From Ignavibacteriota bacterium (GTDB lineage: Bacteria > Bacteroidota > Ignavibacteria > Tepidaquicellales > Tepidaquicellaceae), in assembly GCA_003158365.1 (NCBI GenBank), contig PMIW01000102.1:1490-16922 (forward strand): 15,433 bases of DNA. The letters are read 5' to 3'. Every line of letters starts with the position of its first letter. The stretch's first letter is position 1. The notes beneath the pieces are model-generated. The model was not told where the DNA came from. It saw only the letters and a list, made by a program, of their open reading frames with translations, and searched no databases. Made by a program: the position numbers and the translations under genes. Of the stretch, positions 8,237 to 15,433 are shown one piece after another.

Positions 8237-8626
8237 TTAGAAATACCAAACTTTAATCAAAGAAATATTTTCCTTTTCTTTGTATAATTTATCAATATAT
8301 GATAAATTATATCTGCAAATTTTGGATTTCATCAAACCGAAAATTACTATCAGTAAATCTATGAATAATACCATAATGATACTAACTGTTCGTGTAAGCC
8401 CTATAGCTCTTAACTGAAATACCGAATAAAAATCAATAATTCTTGATGATATTCCGAAATTAAAACCCAGAAGTAAAAAAATTATTATTATCCAATAAAA
8501 TATCTTTTTCATCATAGTTTCTTTTTTTACTATTCCGATTAAATTGCCTGTTACCACTATTTCATCAGCCTTGTCTTTCCGGGCTTTTTTAAGTTCTTCA
8601 ATTGTGTTTACTTCTATTTTTTCCAT
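8237..8626 (-). CDS. Small two-helix membrane protein of unknown function
   Basis: I do not recognise this 129-aa protein. The first 35 residues are soluble and charged: MEKIEVNTIEELKKARK, then a short beta-like segment DEIVVTGNLI at 21-30. Two hydrophobic helices follow at about 43-60 and 81-99, separated by a loop with several arginines, and then a basic C-terminal tail of 30 residues. The N-terminal pattern of a charged helix followed by E-I-x-V-x-G-x-L looks like a small leader module attached to membrane proteins, but I cannot tie it to a named family. It is the only gene here with a plausible Shine-Dalgarno sequence: AGAAGG ends 8 bases before the ATG. It starts 29 bases after the T9SS gene upstream, so it may be the last gene of that transcript. 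About 220 bases then lead to the terminator. Confidence 0.72.
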   Translation of the reverse strand: MEKIEVNTIEELKKARKDKADEIVVTGNLIGIVKKETMMKKIFYWIIIIFLLLGFNFGISSRIIDFYSVFQLRAIGLTRTVSIIMVLFIDLLIVIFGLMKSKICRYNLSYIDKLYKEKENISLIKVWYF

Positions 8627-8655
8627 TGAATAAACCTTCTATGATTTTTGAAATA

Positions 8656-11244
8656 TTATTTAATTAAGACCATCTTTTTATTTTCAATAAAATCACCAGC
8701 TGTTATTCTGCAGTAATATATTCCGCTTGACATTTGTTCAGCATTCCAGACAACACCGTAATATCCCGGCATTAATTTCTGATTTAGTAACACCGAAACT
8801 TCTCTGCCAATTGCATCGTAAATTGTCAATTTGACATTGCTCATTTTTTTAATCTGGAAACTAACTTTCGTTTCCGGGTTAAACGGGTTTGGATAGTTCT
8901 GATAAAGTAAAAATTCATTAGTGCTATTATTAGATATATTAATAATTCCAATCGGGTTTCCATCGGACTGGTTTCCTGTCCTTCTTGTATTTTTTTGGAA
9001 AGTCCCCCAAACAGGTAAATTGGCATTCAATCCGTTACTGGTTTCATATCTCATTTCAGTGGAATCATAAAATGCCAGCATCCGACCTGATTCCGTTCCT
9101 AAATAAAGTGAACCCGATTTATAAAGAATCGGACAACTGATCTTCGAGCTGTCGAGATAATAAAATTTTCTGTTCTTATTAATATCCAGCCCGATAAATT
9201 CTCCGGCATCATTACCAAAATATATCGTAGGTGTGTTGGTAATAACAGGAGTTGACTTTATTGCTCCCAGGGAACTGTAATTCCAGAACAATGTACCGTC
9301 GTATTTTACAGAATACAAATTTCCGTTTGCTGTGCCTGTATATATATGACCGCCGGCATCAATAACAGGTGAACTTGTGACAGCTGAATTTAAATTGTAC
9401 TGCCACACTACCGACGGCTGTCCTGCTGATGGCAATGAAATCTTATTTAATTTCCCGCCTTTCGTTCCGACATAAACATATCCGAATTCATCGATTGCAG
9501 GCGATACAAAAACAGAATCATTTAAATTCAAAATCCAATCCGGGACCGGAGGAATTGCGATTGTTGCTAGTTTAAATCCATATAATGTACCACAGGATGA
9601 AACGAATATCAGTTTGCCGTCATTGCTTATCACCGCTGAAGTTTTAACAGGGGAATCGGCAAAATAACTCCAAACAATATTTCCTGCTGATTTATTGATT
9701 GCAATAAAGTTGTTGTTTGTAATTCCAATGTATAATCTGTTACGTGCACTATCTATTGATGGTGTAGAATTGCATGTTGCACCAAGCGGCACCGGAGGCC
9801 ATAATACAGTTGCGTTTTTTGATATTCCGTACAAATTATTGTCAGCCGAAACTAAGAATATTGATGTGTCAGCTCCAATTGAGCAAGGAGAGAGAATATT
9901 TCCTGAAGTTGAAAAAGGATATATCGTATTTCCGTTTATATCCGTTCTGTAAACTGCATTTCCTGATACAGTATATAATATGCTGTCACCTATAAGACTT
10001 GAACCCCCTATCGGACCTGATGTATATTTTTTAAAAACACTTCGTACTACGAAAGCTGAAGCTGAATCATTATTACCTAAATGGTTTTTTATTTTCAGAA
10101 TTACAAAAGTGGAACCCTGTGGAAAACTATATGTCATTGTGTGCTGTGTGCTAATCAACTGGTTATTTATGTACCAGAAAACCGAATCAATAATTCCCGT
10201 ACAAAGGCTGTCTGAAAGTGTAACGTTTTCTTTGGAAATTCTGCCTGAATTTGGATTGTAAATATTGTTTAGTCTTGCATTAAGAAATATCAGATTCTTC
10301 TTAATTATTTTCCCATGCTCTCCAATTGCATACAAAGCATTTCCGGAATAAGCAATATCCGTTAAATTATAATTTGTACCTGAGGTATCACGTGTAAAGC
10401 CCGTAATTCCGCTGTTAGTCTTATAAATAGTTCCGTTATTTCCTACTACATACCCTGAATCGACAGTAAACCAATATTCACTATTTAATCGTGTCGGAGA
10501 AATAAGAGTCCTATTTGACCAGCTAGCCCCGCCATCTGTTGTTCCTGATATACAACCGGAATCATTTGGATTATATCCTACTGTCCAACCCGTCAATTGA
10601 TTTAGAAACTGAATTTTTAAAAAAGTGGATACCCTTGTTTTCGTAACCGGAAGCCACTGAGCACCTCCGTTTGTTGTTCTATTTACTATACCCTGGGATG
10701 TGTCGTTACCTCCGCAAACATAACCTGTTTGTGTATTTAAAAAATAAATTCCATTTAACCGGTAAGTCGTATTTGACGTCTGAAAACCCCAAATAACACC
10801 TCCTGTCTTGGTTTTTTTAATTTTCCCCCCTGTTCCTGCTACCCAACCTGAATCTGTAGTGCCAACAAAGAATATCGCATTCCAGTCAGTATTAGTAGTA
10901 TCGGTACTGGATATACTCCAGCTTTGTCCACAATTTGTTGTCTTTATTGCAATAACACCATTTAATCCACAGATATAGCCGGTATTTACATTAGCAAAAT
11001 GAACATCTTTAAATGCAGCAACGACAGGGCTTGAAAGTGCTGTCCAGTTTACACCCGCATTAGTTGTTTTCAGAATTGTACTGTTTTCCCCTACAGCGAA
11101 ACCTGTATTTATATTAACAAAGTAAGTTCCATTCAGAGTATTTATCGTATTACTTGTTTGTGAAATCCAACCGTTTTGAGAAAAACTAACTTCTGAATAA
11201 AAAAATATTGCACACAGGAAAGTTAAAAGTCTGACCGTTCTCAT
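8656..11244 (-). CDS. T9SS-exported YCF48/PKD-like/PQQ propeller protein (gene A)
   Basis: This 862-aa secreted protein starts with a signal peptide (about 1-23, ending VSFSQ). Residues 24-316 form a YCF48/BNR-type propeller with recurring units such as TGWTVGYNPNDSG, CISGTTDGGASW and DSGYVVGNNGTIYKT. Residues about 333-402 look like a PKD/Ig-like beta-sandwich, with SFPQGSTFVILKIKNHLG at 373-390. Residues 410-755 are a PQQ/quinoprotein-like propeller with repeats of the kind IYTGTANGNLYSV. The T9SS type A sorting domain begins near 775 with YQNYPNPFNPET and ends NKKMVLIK. The start at 11244 gives a clean signal peptide; the in-frame ATG 50 codons upstream would bury it. No Shine-Dalgarno sequence is seen. 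About 208 bases separate it from gene B, so it may have its own promoter. The propeller folds suggest a binding or scaffold role at the cell surface; no enzyme active site is visible. YCF48-type repeats here do not imply photosynthesis. Confidence 0.92.
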   Translation of the reverse strand: MRTVRLLTFLCAIFFYSEVSFSQNGWISQTSNTINTLNGTYFVNINTGFAVGENSTILKTTNAGVNWTALSSPVVAAFKDVHFANVNTGYICGLNGVIAIKTTNCGQSWSISSTDTTNTDWNAIFFVGTTDSGWVAGTGGKIKKTKTGGVIWGFQTSNTTYRLNGIYFLNTQTGYVCGGNDTSQGIVNRTTNGGAQWLPVTKTRVSTFLKIQFLNQLTGWTVGYNPNDSGCISGTTDGGASWSNRTLISPTRLNSEYWFTVDSGYVVGNNGTIYKTNSGITGFTRDTSGTNYNLTDIAYSGNALYAIGEHGKIIKKNLIFLNARLNNIYNPNSGRISKENVTLSDSLCTGIIDSVFWYINNQLISTQHTMTYSFPQGSTFVILKIKNHLGNNDSASAFVVRSVFKKYTSGPIGGSSLIGDSILYTVSGNAVYRTDINGNTIYPFSTSGNILSPCSIGADTSIFLVSADNNLYGISKNATVLWPPVPLGATCNSTPSIDSARNRLYIGITNNNFIAINKSAGNIVWSYFADSPVKTSAVISNDGKLIFVSSCGTLYGFKLATIAIPPVPDWILNLNDSVFVSPAIDEFGYVYVGTKGGKLNKISLPSAGQPSVVWQYNLNSAVTSSPVIDAGGHIYTGTANGNLYSVKYDGTLFWNYSSLGAIKSTPVITNTPTIYFGNDAGEFIGLDINKNRKFYYLDSSKISCPILYKSGSLYLGTESGRMLAFYDSTEMRYETSNGLNANLPVWGTFQKNTRRTGNQSDGNPIGIINISNNSTNEFLLYQNYPNPFNPETKVSFQIKKMSNVKLTIYDAIGREVSVLLNQKLMPGYYGVVWNAEQMSSGIYYCRITAGDFIENKKMVLIK

Positions 11245-11452
11245 TGGGGTGTAATTATAATTTATTAATTGATTTTTTAAAAATACAATAACACGCCAGC
11301 TACTATATTTTCTCTTCACATTTGTTTTAAAACAGAAAATGTAATTAATAATGTTATTTGTTTTTAAAACAAGTATGAAAAATTCTATTTCCAATCAATT
11401 AGTAGCTTGCGTGTATTGTCCGTGAAAAAAAATTAAATATTATTTACCCTTT
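11245..11452. promoter_or_regulatory. Gap with two TGTTTTAAAACA-type palindromes, possible operator/promoter region
   Basis: This gap between genes B and A contains a perfect 12-bp palindrome, TGTTTTAAAACA, at 11323-11334. A second, near-identical dyad, TTGTTTT-T-AAAACAA, lies at 11358-11372. Their centres are about 37 bases apart and lie about 80 and 120 bases upstream of the gene A start. Paired dyads of this size in a gene gap are compatible with binding sites for a dimeric regulator, or with weak hairpins in a leader RNA. The high A/T content makes chance matches more likely. No GC-rich terminator for gene B is present, so read-through from B into A is possible. Confidence 0.3.
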
Positions 11453-14400
11453 TTATTTAATTAATAATAATTTTTTAGATAATAAATATTCTTTTGAAGC
11501 AGAATTTGCCGACATTACAAGAAAATATACCCCGCTTGAGAGATTATTTCCGTTAATTTCTTTAGTATAATATCCTGCCAGGGAATTTTCATTTATTATA
11601 TTTAAAACTTTTTTACCCGATACATTATATAAATCAATCTTTACTTTGCTGTTTTCAGGTAATGCAAAGTCAAACTTGGTTGCGGGGTTAAACGGATTCG
11701 GGTAATTTTGAGATAAATTATATTTCACCGGTAATCCTATTTCGACAGTATTATTTAAATCATAATATTTATAATTTCCGTTATTATCAACCTGCTTTAA
11801 ACGATATTCATATTTTCCCGAAGAAAGTTTAGTCTCCGTAAACTGATAATTATTAATTCCGGAAGAGTTTTTCCCTTTTACGAAGCCCAAAGGAATCCAT
11901 ATACTGTTTGAACCGGAAATCGTTCTTTCAACCTGAAATCCCGAATTATTCTGTTCATTTGATGTTGTCCAGGTCAGAGTTAAATCTCTCTCTTTAACTG
12001 AAAAAGTAAAATTTGTCAATTTGACCGGTAACGGACCTGAAAAAGGATTATCTGTTGAATTACCGCCGTAAGCAAACTGGCTGAACTCCGTAAGCCCCGA
12101 GCGAGATGCTGTCGGGTCGTCGTTTGATCCTGTTCCGTTTACGTGAGTACCAAGCGCCTGCCAGTCATATCCCGAAGAAGGTCTTTTAAGTAATCTTAAT
12201 AACTGATAATTGAGAATTGAATAACCGCCTATATTAAAGCCCTGTCCCTCTAACCCTATGGTATATGTCCCGCATGTAATTCCCGAATTATCAATTTGCC
12301 AATATCCCGTCGAACTATATTTATCTACAGTATATCCGTTATCATTAATAGGATTTGGCGAATTAGTACCCGGATCAGAAGGTATGAATTTCGCAGTTAG
12401 TGTACCGCCAGTTGAAGGCGCACAAGTATAAGATAATATTATTTTATTTAAATTACCCGCTGTACCAACCGGAAAAATCACATTCGAGACTGTTGCTGGA
12501 GCAAACCATCTTCTAAACCCGCCGGCAATATCAGTAATAATTTTTCCCGAAGTATAAGATAAAGTCCCGCAATTAACTGTACTCGTTCCTAATGTTAAAA
12601 TATTTGAATTTGTATTTATATTTCCATTTGTCATAATTAAATTCCCGCTGATAGTCGGACTTCCTGTTAATATAAATCCATTGGCATTATTAAATTCCAC
12701 ATTGCCTAACGTTACACCTGAAATAGAAGCTGTAGAAGTCTTTCCCGTTAATAGAATTTCTCCAGAACCGCTACTCGAATGTACGGCATTTCCCGATATG
12801 TCCCCTTTAACAGAAATTAATTTACCATTATCATTAAGCACTCCTGAAACTAAATTCAAATTTCCGTTTATCGTAATATCACTATTTAAAGTCACTGTAT
12901 TTGAACTGTTATTTGTAAAGTTCATTAATGTGGTAGAAGGAATTTCATTTCCCAGTGTTATGGCATTCGTTCCTGAATATATCACGTTAACAAAATATGA
13001 ACCAAAATTAGGCGGACAACACAGAGTTCCATTTGACCTGTATATTGTCGTATTATTATTATATCCCAATTTAAGTAAATAAATGTTTTTATCTAAATTA
13101 CCTGCCCCAAGATTCAAACTGTCAGAAATATTTATATCTTGAGACATAACCGTATTAAATCCAATATAGACGTAATTAACATTTCCTGACGGAGGGATTT
13201 CATAACCTGTACTAATCGGAGCCGAAGAAGAAATATATAATATATTTACCCCCCCTGTACCAAATGAAGGGGAGGTATCAAACCTTCCGGCAGGATTTGA
13301 GGAACCCGATGCTCCTCGTTGAATCGTTCCGTTTCCGCAATATCCTATGGTTAATTTTCCACTGTTTGCAATTAAACCGCAAAATAAATTAACCGTTAAT
13401 ACTGTAATTTGGTTCGATGCTGCATCTATCGTCAGACCATTTGAATTATTTACAGTTAAAATAGAGAGAGGGTTAATAACAAATCCGGAATTTGTAAAAG
13501 TTTGAGCCGCACTCCCGCAAAACTGAAGCTGACTGCAATTTTCAGTGCCGGTTATTGTTCCGCTATTATTCAGATTTCCGTAAATATTTAATGTTAAATT
13601 CTGATTAATCGTTAAACTACCTGAATTATTTATTATAATGTTATTACATGATCTGTTTACATCATTTAGTGTTATTATGTGTCCAGACTGAATTAACACG
13701 TTATCATATTGACCGGGAACACTGGCGGTGCTCCATGTCGAAGGATTGCTCCAAATACCTGTTGCAACAGAGTATATATAAAAACTCTTCTTTAATATTT
13801 TTCCTGAATTTCCAACAGCATATAAAGCATTTCCTGAATATGCTATATCCATCAAATTATTTGTTGTCCCGGATGTTTCAGTAATCCAATTTTGTCCAAC
13901 ATTTGTACTTTTTAAAATTGCTCCGTTATTTCCAACAACATATCCTGAATCAACAGTAAACCAATATTCGCTATTTATTCTTGAAGATGAGATAAGAGTT
14001 CTAGCTGACCAGGAAACCCCTCCATCTGTTGTTTTTGATATACATCCTGAATCATTCGGATTATACCCGACTGTCCAACCGGTTAACTGATTTGAAAATT
14101 GAATTTTTAAAAATGCCGATACTTTTGCTATCGTGTAAGGAATCCATTGACCACCCCCGTTTGTTGTTCTATTTACTACACCTTGCGCTATATCGTTACC
14201 ACCGCAAATATAACCTTTTTGTCCATTAAAACAATAAATTCCATTTAAACGGAAAGTTGTATTTGAAGTCTGTGCACCCCAACTAGTTCCGCCGTTTTTA
14301 GTTTTTTTAATAATTCCGCCCGTTCCTGCTACCCATCCTGTATCATTTGTACCAATAATGAATATCGCATTCCAGTCTGTTGCATCAGTGCTAATAATGC

Positions 14401-14734
14401 TCCAGCTTTGTCCAATATCAGTTGTTTTTATTATCACTCCATTTAAACCACTGATGTAACCTGTATTTACATTGGCGAAATGAATATCCTTAAATGTTGC
14501 TACTACAGGACTTGATATAACAAACCAGTTTAATCCTTCATTAGTAGTTTTTAAGATTGTGCTGCTCTCTCCAATTGCAAAACCTGTGCTCGAGTTTACG
14601 AAACACACACCGGTCAGATTATTCGTAGTATTACTTGTAAGAGAATACCACCCTGTTTGAGAATGCCCAAACTGTGATAAAGAAAATGAAATTAATAATA
14701 CTGTAATAAATTTTAAAAGAAAAATATTTCTCAT
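11453..14734 (-). CDS. T9SS-exported YCF48 propeller / beta-helix protein (gene B)
   Basis: This 1093-aa secreted protein has a signal peptide (about 1-26, ending FGHSQ). Residues 27-316 are a YCF48/BNR propeller closely matching that of gene A. Residues about 322-350 carry the motif ATGIWSNPSTW...VPGQYDNVLI, the typical entry to a G8-like or right-handed beta-helix region. That region continues to about 740 as short N/G/T-rich strands such as LTINQNLTLNIYGNLNNSG. Residues 747-890 form a beta domain common in Bacteroidota surface proteins, and 900-1000 look like an FnIII-type domain (PLPVKLTNFTF, LTWTTSNEQNNSGFQVER). The sorting domain begins near 1003 with YNLSQNYPNPFNPATK and ends KKLLLIK. 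The start lies 6 bases after the stop of the upstream gene, so the two are almost certainly co-transcribed. Beta-helix proteins of this type are typical adhesins or polysaccharide-binding proteins, but the ligand here is unknown. Confidence 0.92.
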   Translation of the reverse strand: MRNIFLLKFITVLLISFSLSQFGHSQTGWYSLTSNTTNNLTGVCFVNSSTGFAIGESSTILKTTNEGLNWFVISSPVVATFKDIHFANVNTGYISGLNGVIIKTTDIGQSWSIISTDATDWNAIFIIGTNDTGWVAGTGGIIKKTKNGGTSWGAQTSNTTFRLNGIYCFNGQKGYICGGNDIAQGVVNRTTNGGGQWIPYTIAKVSAFLKIQFSNQLTGWTVGYNPNDSGCISKTTDGGVSWSARTLISSSRINSEYWFTVDSGYVVGNNGAILKSTNVGQNWITETSGTTNNLMDIAYSGNALYAVGNSGKILKKSFYIYSVATGIWSNPSTWSTASVPGQYDNVLIQSGHIITLNDVNRSCNNIIINNSGSLTINQNLTLNIYGNLNNSGTITGTENCSQLQFCGSAAQTFTNSGFVINPLSILTVNNSNGLTIDAASNQITVLTVNLFCGLIANSGKLTIGYCGNGTIQRGASGSSNPAGRFDTSPSFGTGGVNILYISSSAPISTGYEIPPSGNVNYVYIGFNTVMSQDINISDSLNLGAGNLDKNIYLLKLGYNNNTTIYRSNGTLCCPPNFGSYFVNVIYSGTNAITLGNEIPSTTLMNFTNNSSNTVTLNSDITINGNLNLVSGVLNDNGKLISVKGDISGNAVHSSSGSGEILLTGKTSTASISGVTLGNVEFNNANGFILTGSPTISGNLIMTNGNINTNSNILTLGTSTVNCGTLSYTSGKIITDIAGGFRRWFAPATVSNVIFPVGTAGNLNKIILSYTCAPSTGGTLTAKFIPSDPGTNSPNPINDNGYTVDKYSSTGYWQIDNSGITCGTYTIGLEGQGFNIGGYSILNYQLLRLLKRPSSGYDWQALGTHVNGTGSNDDPTASRSGLTEFSQFAYGGNSTDNPFSGPLPVKLTNFTFSVKERDLTLTWTTSNEQNNSGFQVERTISGSNSIWIPLGFVKGKNSSGINNYQFTETKLSSGKYEYRLKQVDNNGNYKYYDLNNTVEIGLPVKYNLSQNYPNPFNPATKFDFALPENSKVKIDLYNVSGKKVLNIINENSLAGYYTKEINGNNLSSGVYFLVMSANSASKEYLLSKKLLLIK

Positions 14735-14740
14735 TTATTA

Positions 14741-15433
14741 TTATTTTAAAATTATCATTTTTTTAGTTTCAACAAAATCCCCTGCTACGATACGGTAATA
14801 ATATGCACCGCTGGAATATTTTGCTGCATTCCAGTTTACATCGTAATTACCCGGTTTTAATATTTGATTAACAAGTACATCAATTTCTTTACCCAAAACA
14901 TCGTACACAACCAGCCGGACTTCACAAGTACTGCTTATCTGGATATTTATTGTTGTATTCGGATTGAAAGGATTCGGGTAATTTTGTCTGAGTTCAAATC
15001 TATTAGGAACGTTGCTTGATATTAATCTGACACCTGTATCTAATGTGTCACATAATCCAACACCATTCCTTTCAACATTATTTTGAAATACTCCCCAAAC
15101 AGGAACACTTTTCACTCCGGTCTTTATTCCATCAACAAACTGGGTGGTATCAAAAGAGGTCGAATCAAAAAATGCAAATACTTTTCCTGCTTCATTTCCG
15201 GCATATATCGAGCCGCATTTATATAAAACCGGACAGGATATTTTTGAATGCGCACTGTCAAGATAATAAAACTTCACATTTCCGTTTAATGTATCCAGCC
15301 CGATTAATTCACCCCCATCATTTCCAAAGTATATTCGGTGAGACCTTGAAATAGCAGGTGTTGACTTAATTGTATAACCCGAAGTATATTCCCAATTTAA
15401 ATGGGAAGTTTGATTATTATAATTATCATTAAA
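14741..15433 (-). CDS. T9SS-exported PQQ-type propeller protein, C-terminal part (gene C; 5' end outside window)
   Basis: The frame is open to the right edge, so the start is not visible and 230 residues are seen. An in-frame GTG at 15277 exists, but coding similarity to gene A continues upstream of it, so it is not the start. Visible residues 1-125 are the last blades of a PQQ/quinoprotein-like propeller (TIKSTPAI, IYFGNDGGELIGLD, SGK-less linker YLDSAHSKISCPVLYK). They end in PVWGVFQNNVERNG, which marks the close of the propeller in this group of proteins. Residues about 145-230 are a T9SS type A sorting domain with RQNYPNPFNPNTT at 149-161 and the end ETKKMIILK. The domain directs passage through the PorV/PorU machinery, where it is normally cleaved and the protein anchored or released. 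It shares its visible architecture with the second half of gene A and ends 6 bases before gene B. Confidence 0.93.
   Translation of the reverse strand, partial: FNDNYNNQTSHLNWEYTSGYTIKSTPAISRSHRIYFGNDGGELIGLDTLNGNVKFYYLDSAHSKISCPVLYKCGSIYAGNEAGKVFAFFDSTSFDTTQFVDGIKTGVKSVPVWGVFQNNVERNGVGLCDTLDTGVRLISSNVPNRFELRQNYPNPFNPNTTINIQISSTCEVRLVVYDVLGKEIDVLVNQILKPGNYDVNWNAAKYSSGAYYYRIVAGDFVETKKMIILK

Noticed and set aside
11245..11394. A 50-codon upstream extension of gene A
   Set aside because: The sequence is AT-rich with no signal peptide, and the clear signal peptide begins at the ATG at 11244, matching the N-terminus of gene B.
12681..13082. A 133-codon open frame on the plus strand inside gene B
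   Set aside because: It lies antisense to the repetitive beta-helix coding region, resembles no protein, and has no start signal; it reflects the base pattern of the opposite strand.
1..15433. CRISPR array, tRNA, rRNA, insertion sequence or prophage
   Set aside because: No regularly spaced short repeats, no tRNA-like cloverleaf in any gene gap, no transposase or integrase frames and no terminal inverted repeats were found on either strand.

Overview
The window is AT-rich, and every supported gene lies on the minus strand. It looks like a piece of a Bacteroidota/Chlorobi-group genome, most plausibly from the Ignavibacteria. This rests on long secreted proteins ending in type IX secretion (T9SS) sorting domains with the signature 'QNYPNPFNP', on almost no Shine-Dalgarno sequences before start codons, and on YCF48/Asp-box propellers joined to such tails. 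The organism is inferred; no rRNA or other marker gene is present.

Read in transcription order, from the right edge leftwards. (1) 15433-8656 holds three consecutive T9SS cargo proteins: a PQQ-type propeller protein cut by the window edge (C), a YCF48 propeller/beta-helix protein of 1093 aa (B), and a YCF48/PKD-like/PQQ protein of 862 aa (A). A appears to be a mosaic: its first half matches B and its second half matches C. (2) 8626-8237 is a small two-helix membrane protein of unknown function, followed by a non-coding stretch with a strong intrinsic terminator at 7995-8020. (3) 7902-4135 is a likely two-gene unit: a LolA-like periplasmic protein, then a 996-aa exported sortilin/Asp-box propeller protein. 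(4) 3975-1 is a likely operon of a DUF4239 (bestrophin-like) membrane protein, hypA, hypB and hypF, where hypF starts at a TTG and leaves the window at its left end.

HypA and HypB deliver nickel to [NiFe]-hydrogenase large subunits. HypF makes the carbamoyl group that becomes the cyanide ligands of the active-site iron. The organism therefore probably makes a [NiFe]-hydrogenase, although its structural genes and hypC/D/E are not in view; they may lie to the left. The T9SS proteins are predicted to be surface-anchored or secreted, and their propellers suggest binding or structural roles that cannot be specified from sequence.

I found no CRISPR array, tRNA, rRNA, insertion sequence or phage gene. 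The most interesting items are the module shuffling among the three T9SS genes, the membrane protein leading the hyp cluster, and a pair of near-identical palindromes upstream of gene A. None of these establishes a new biological system.
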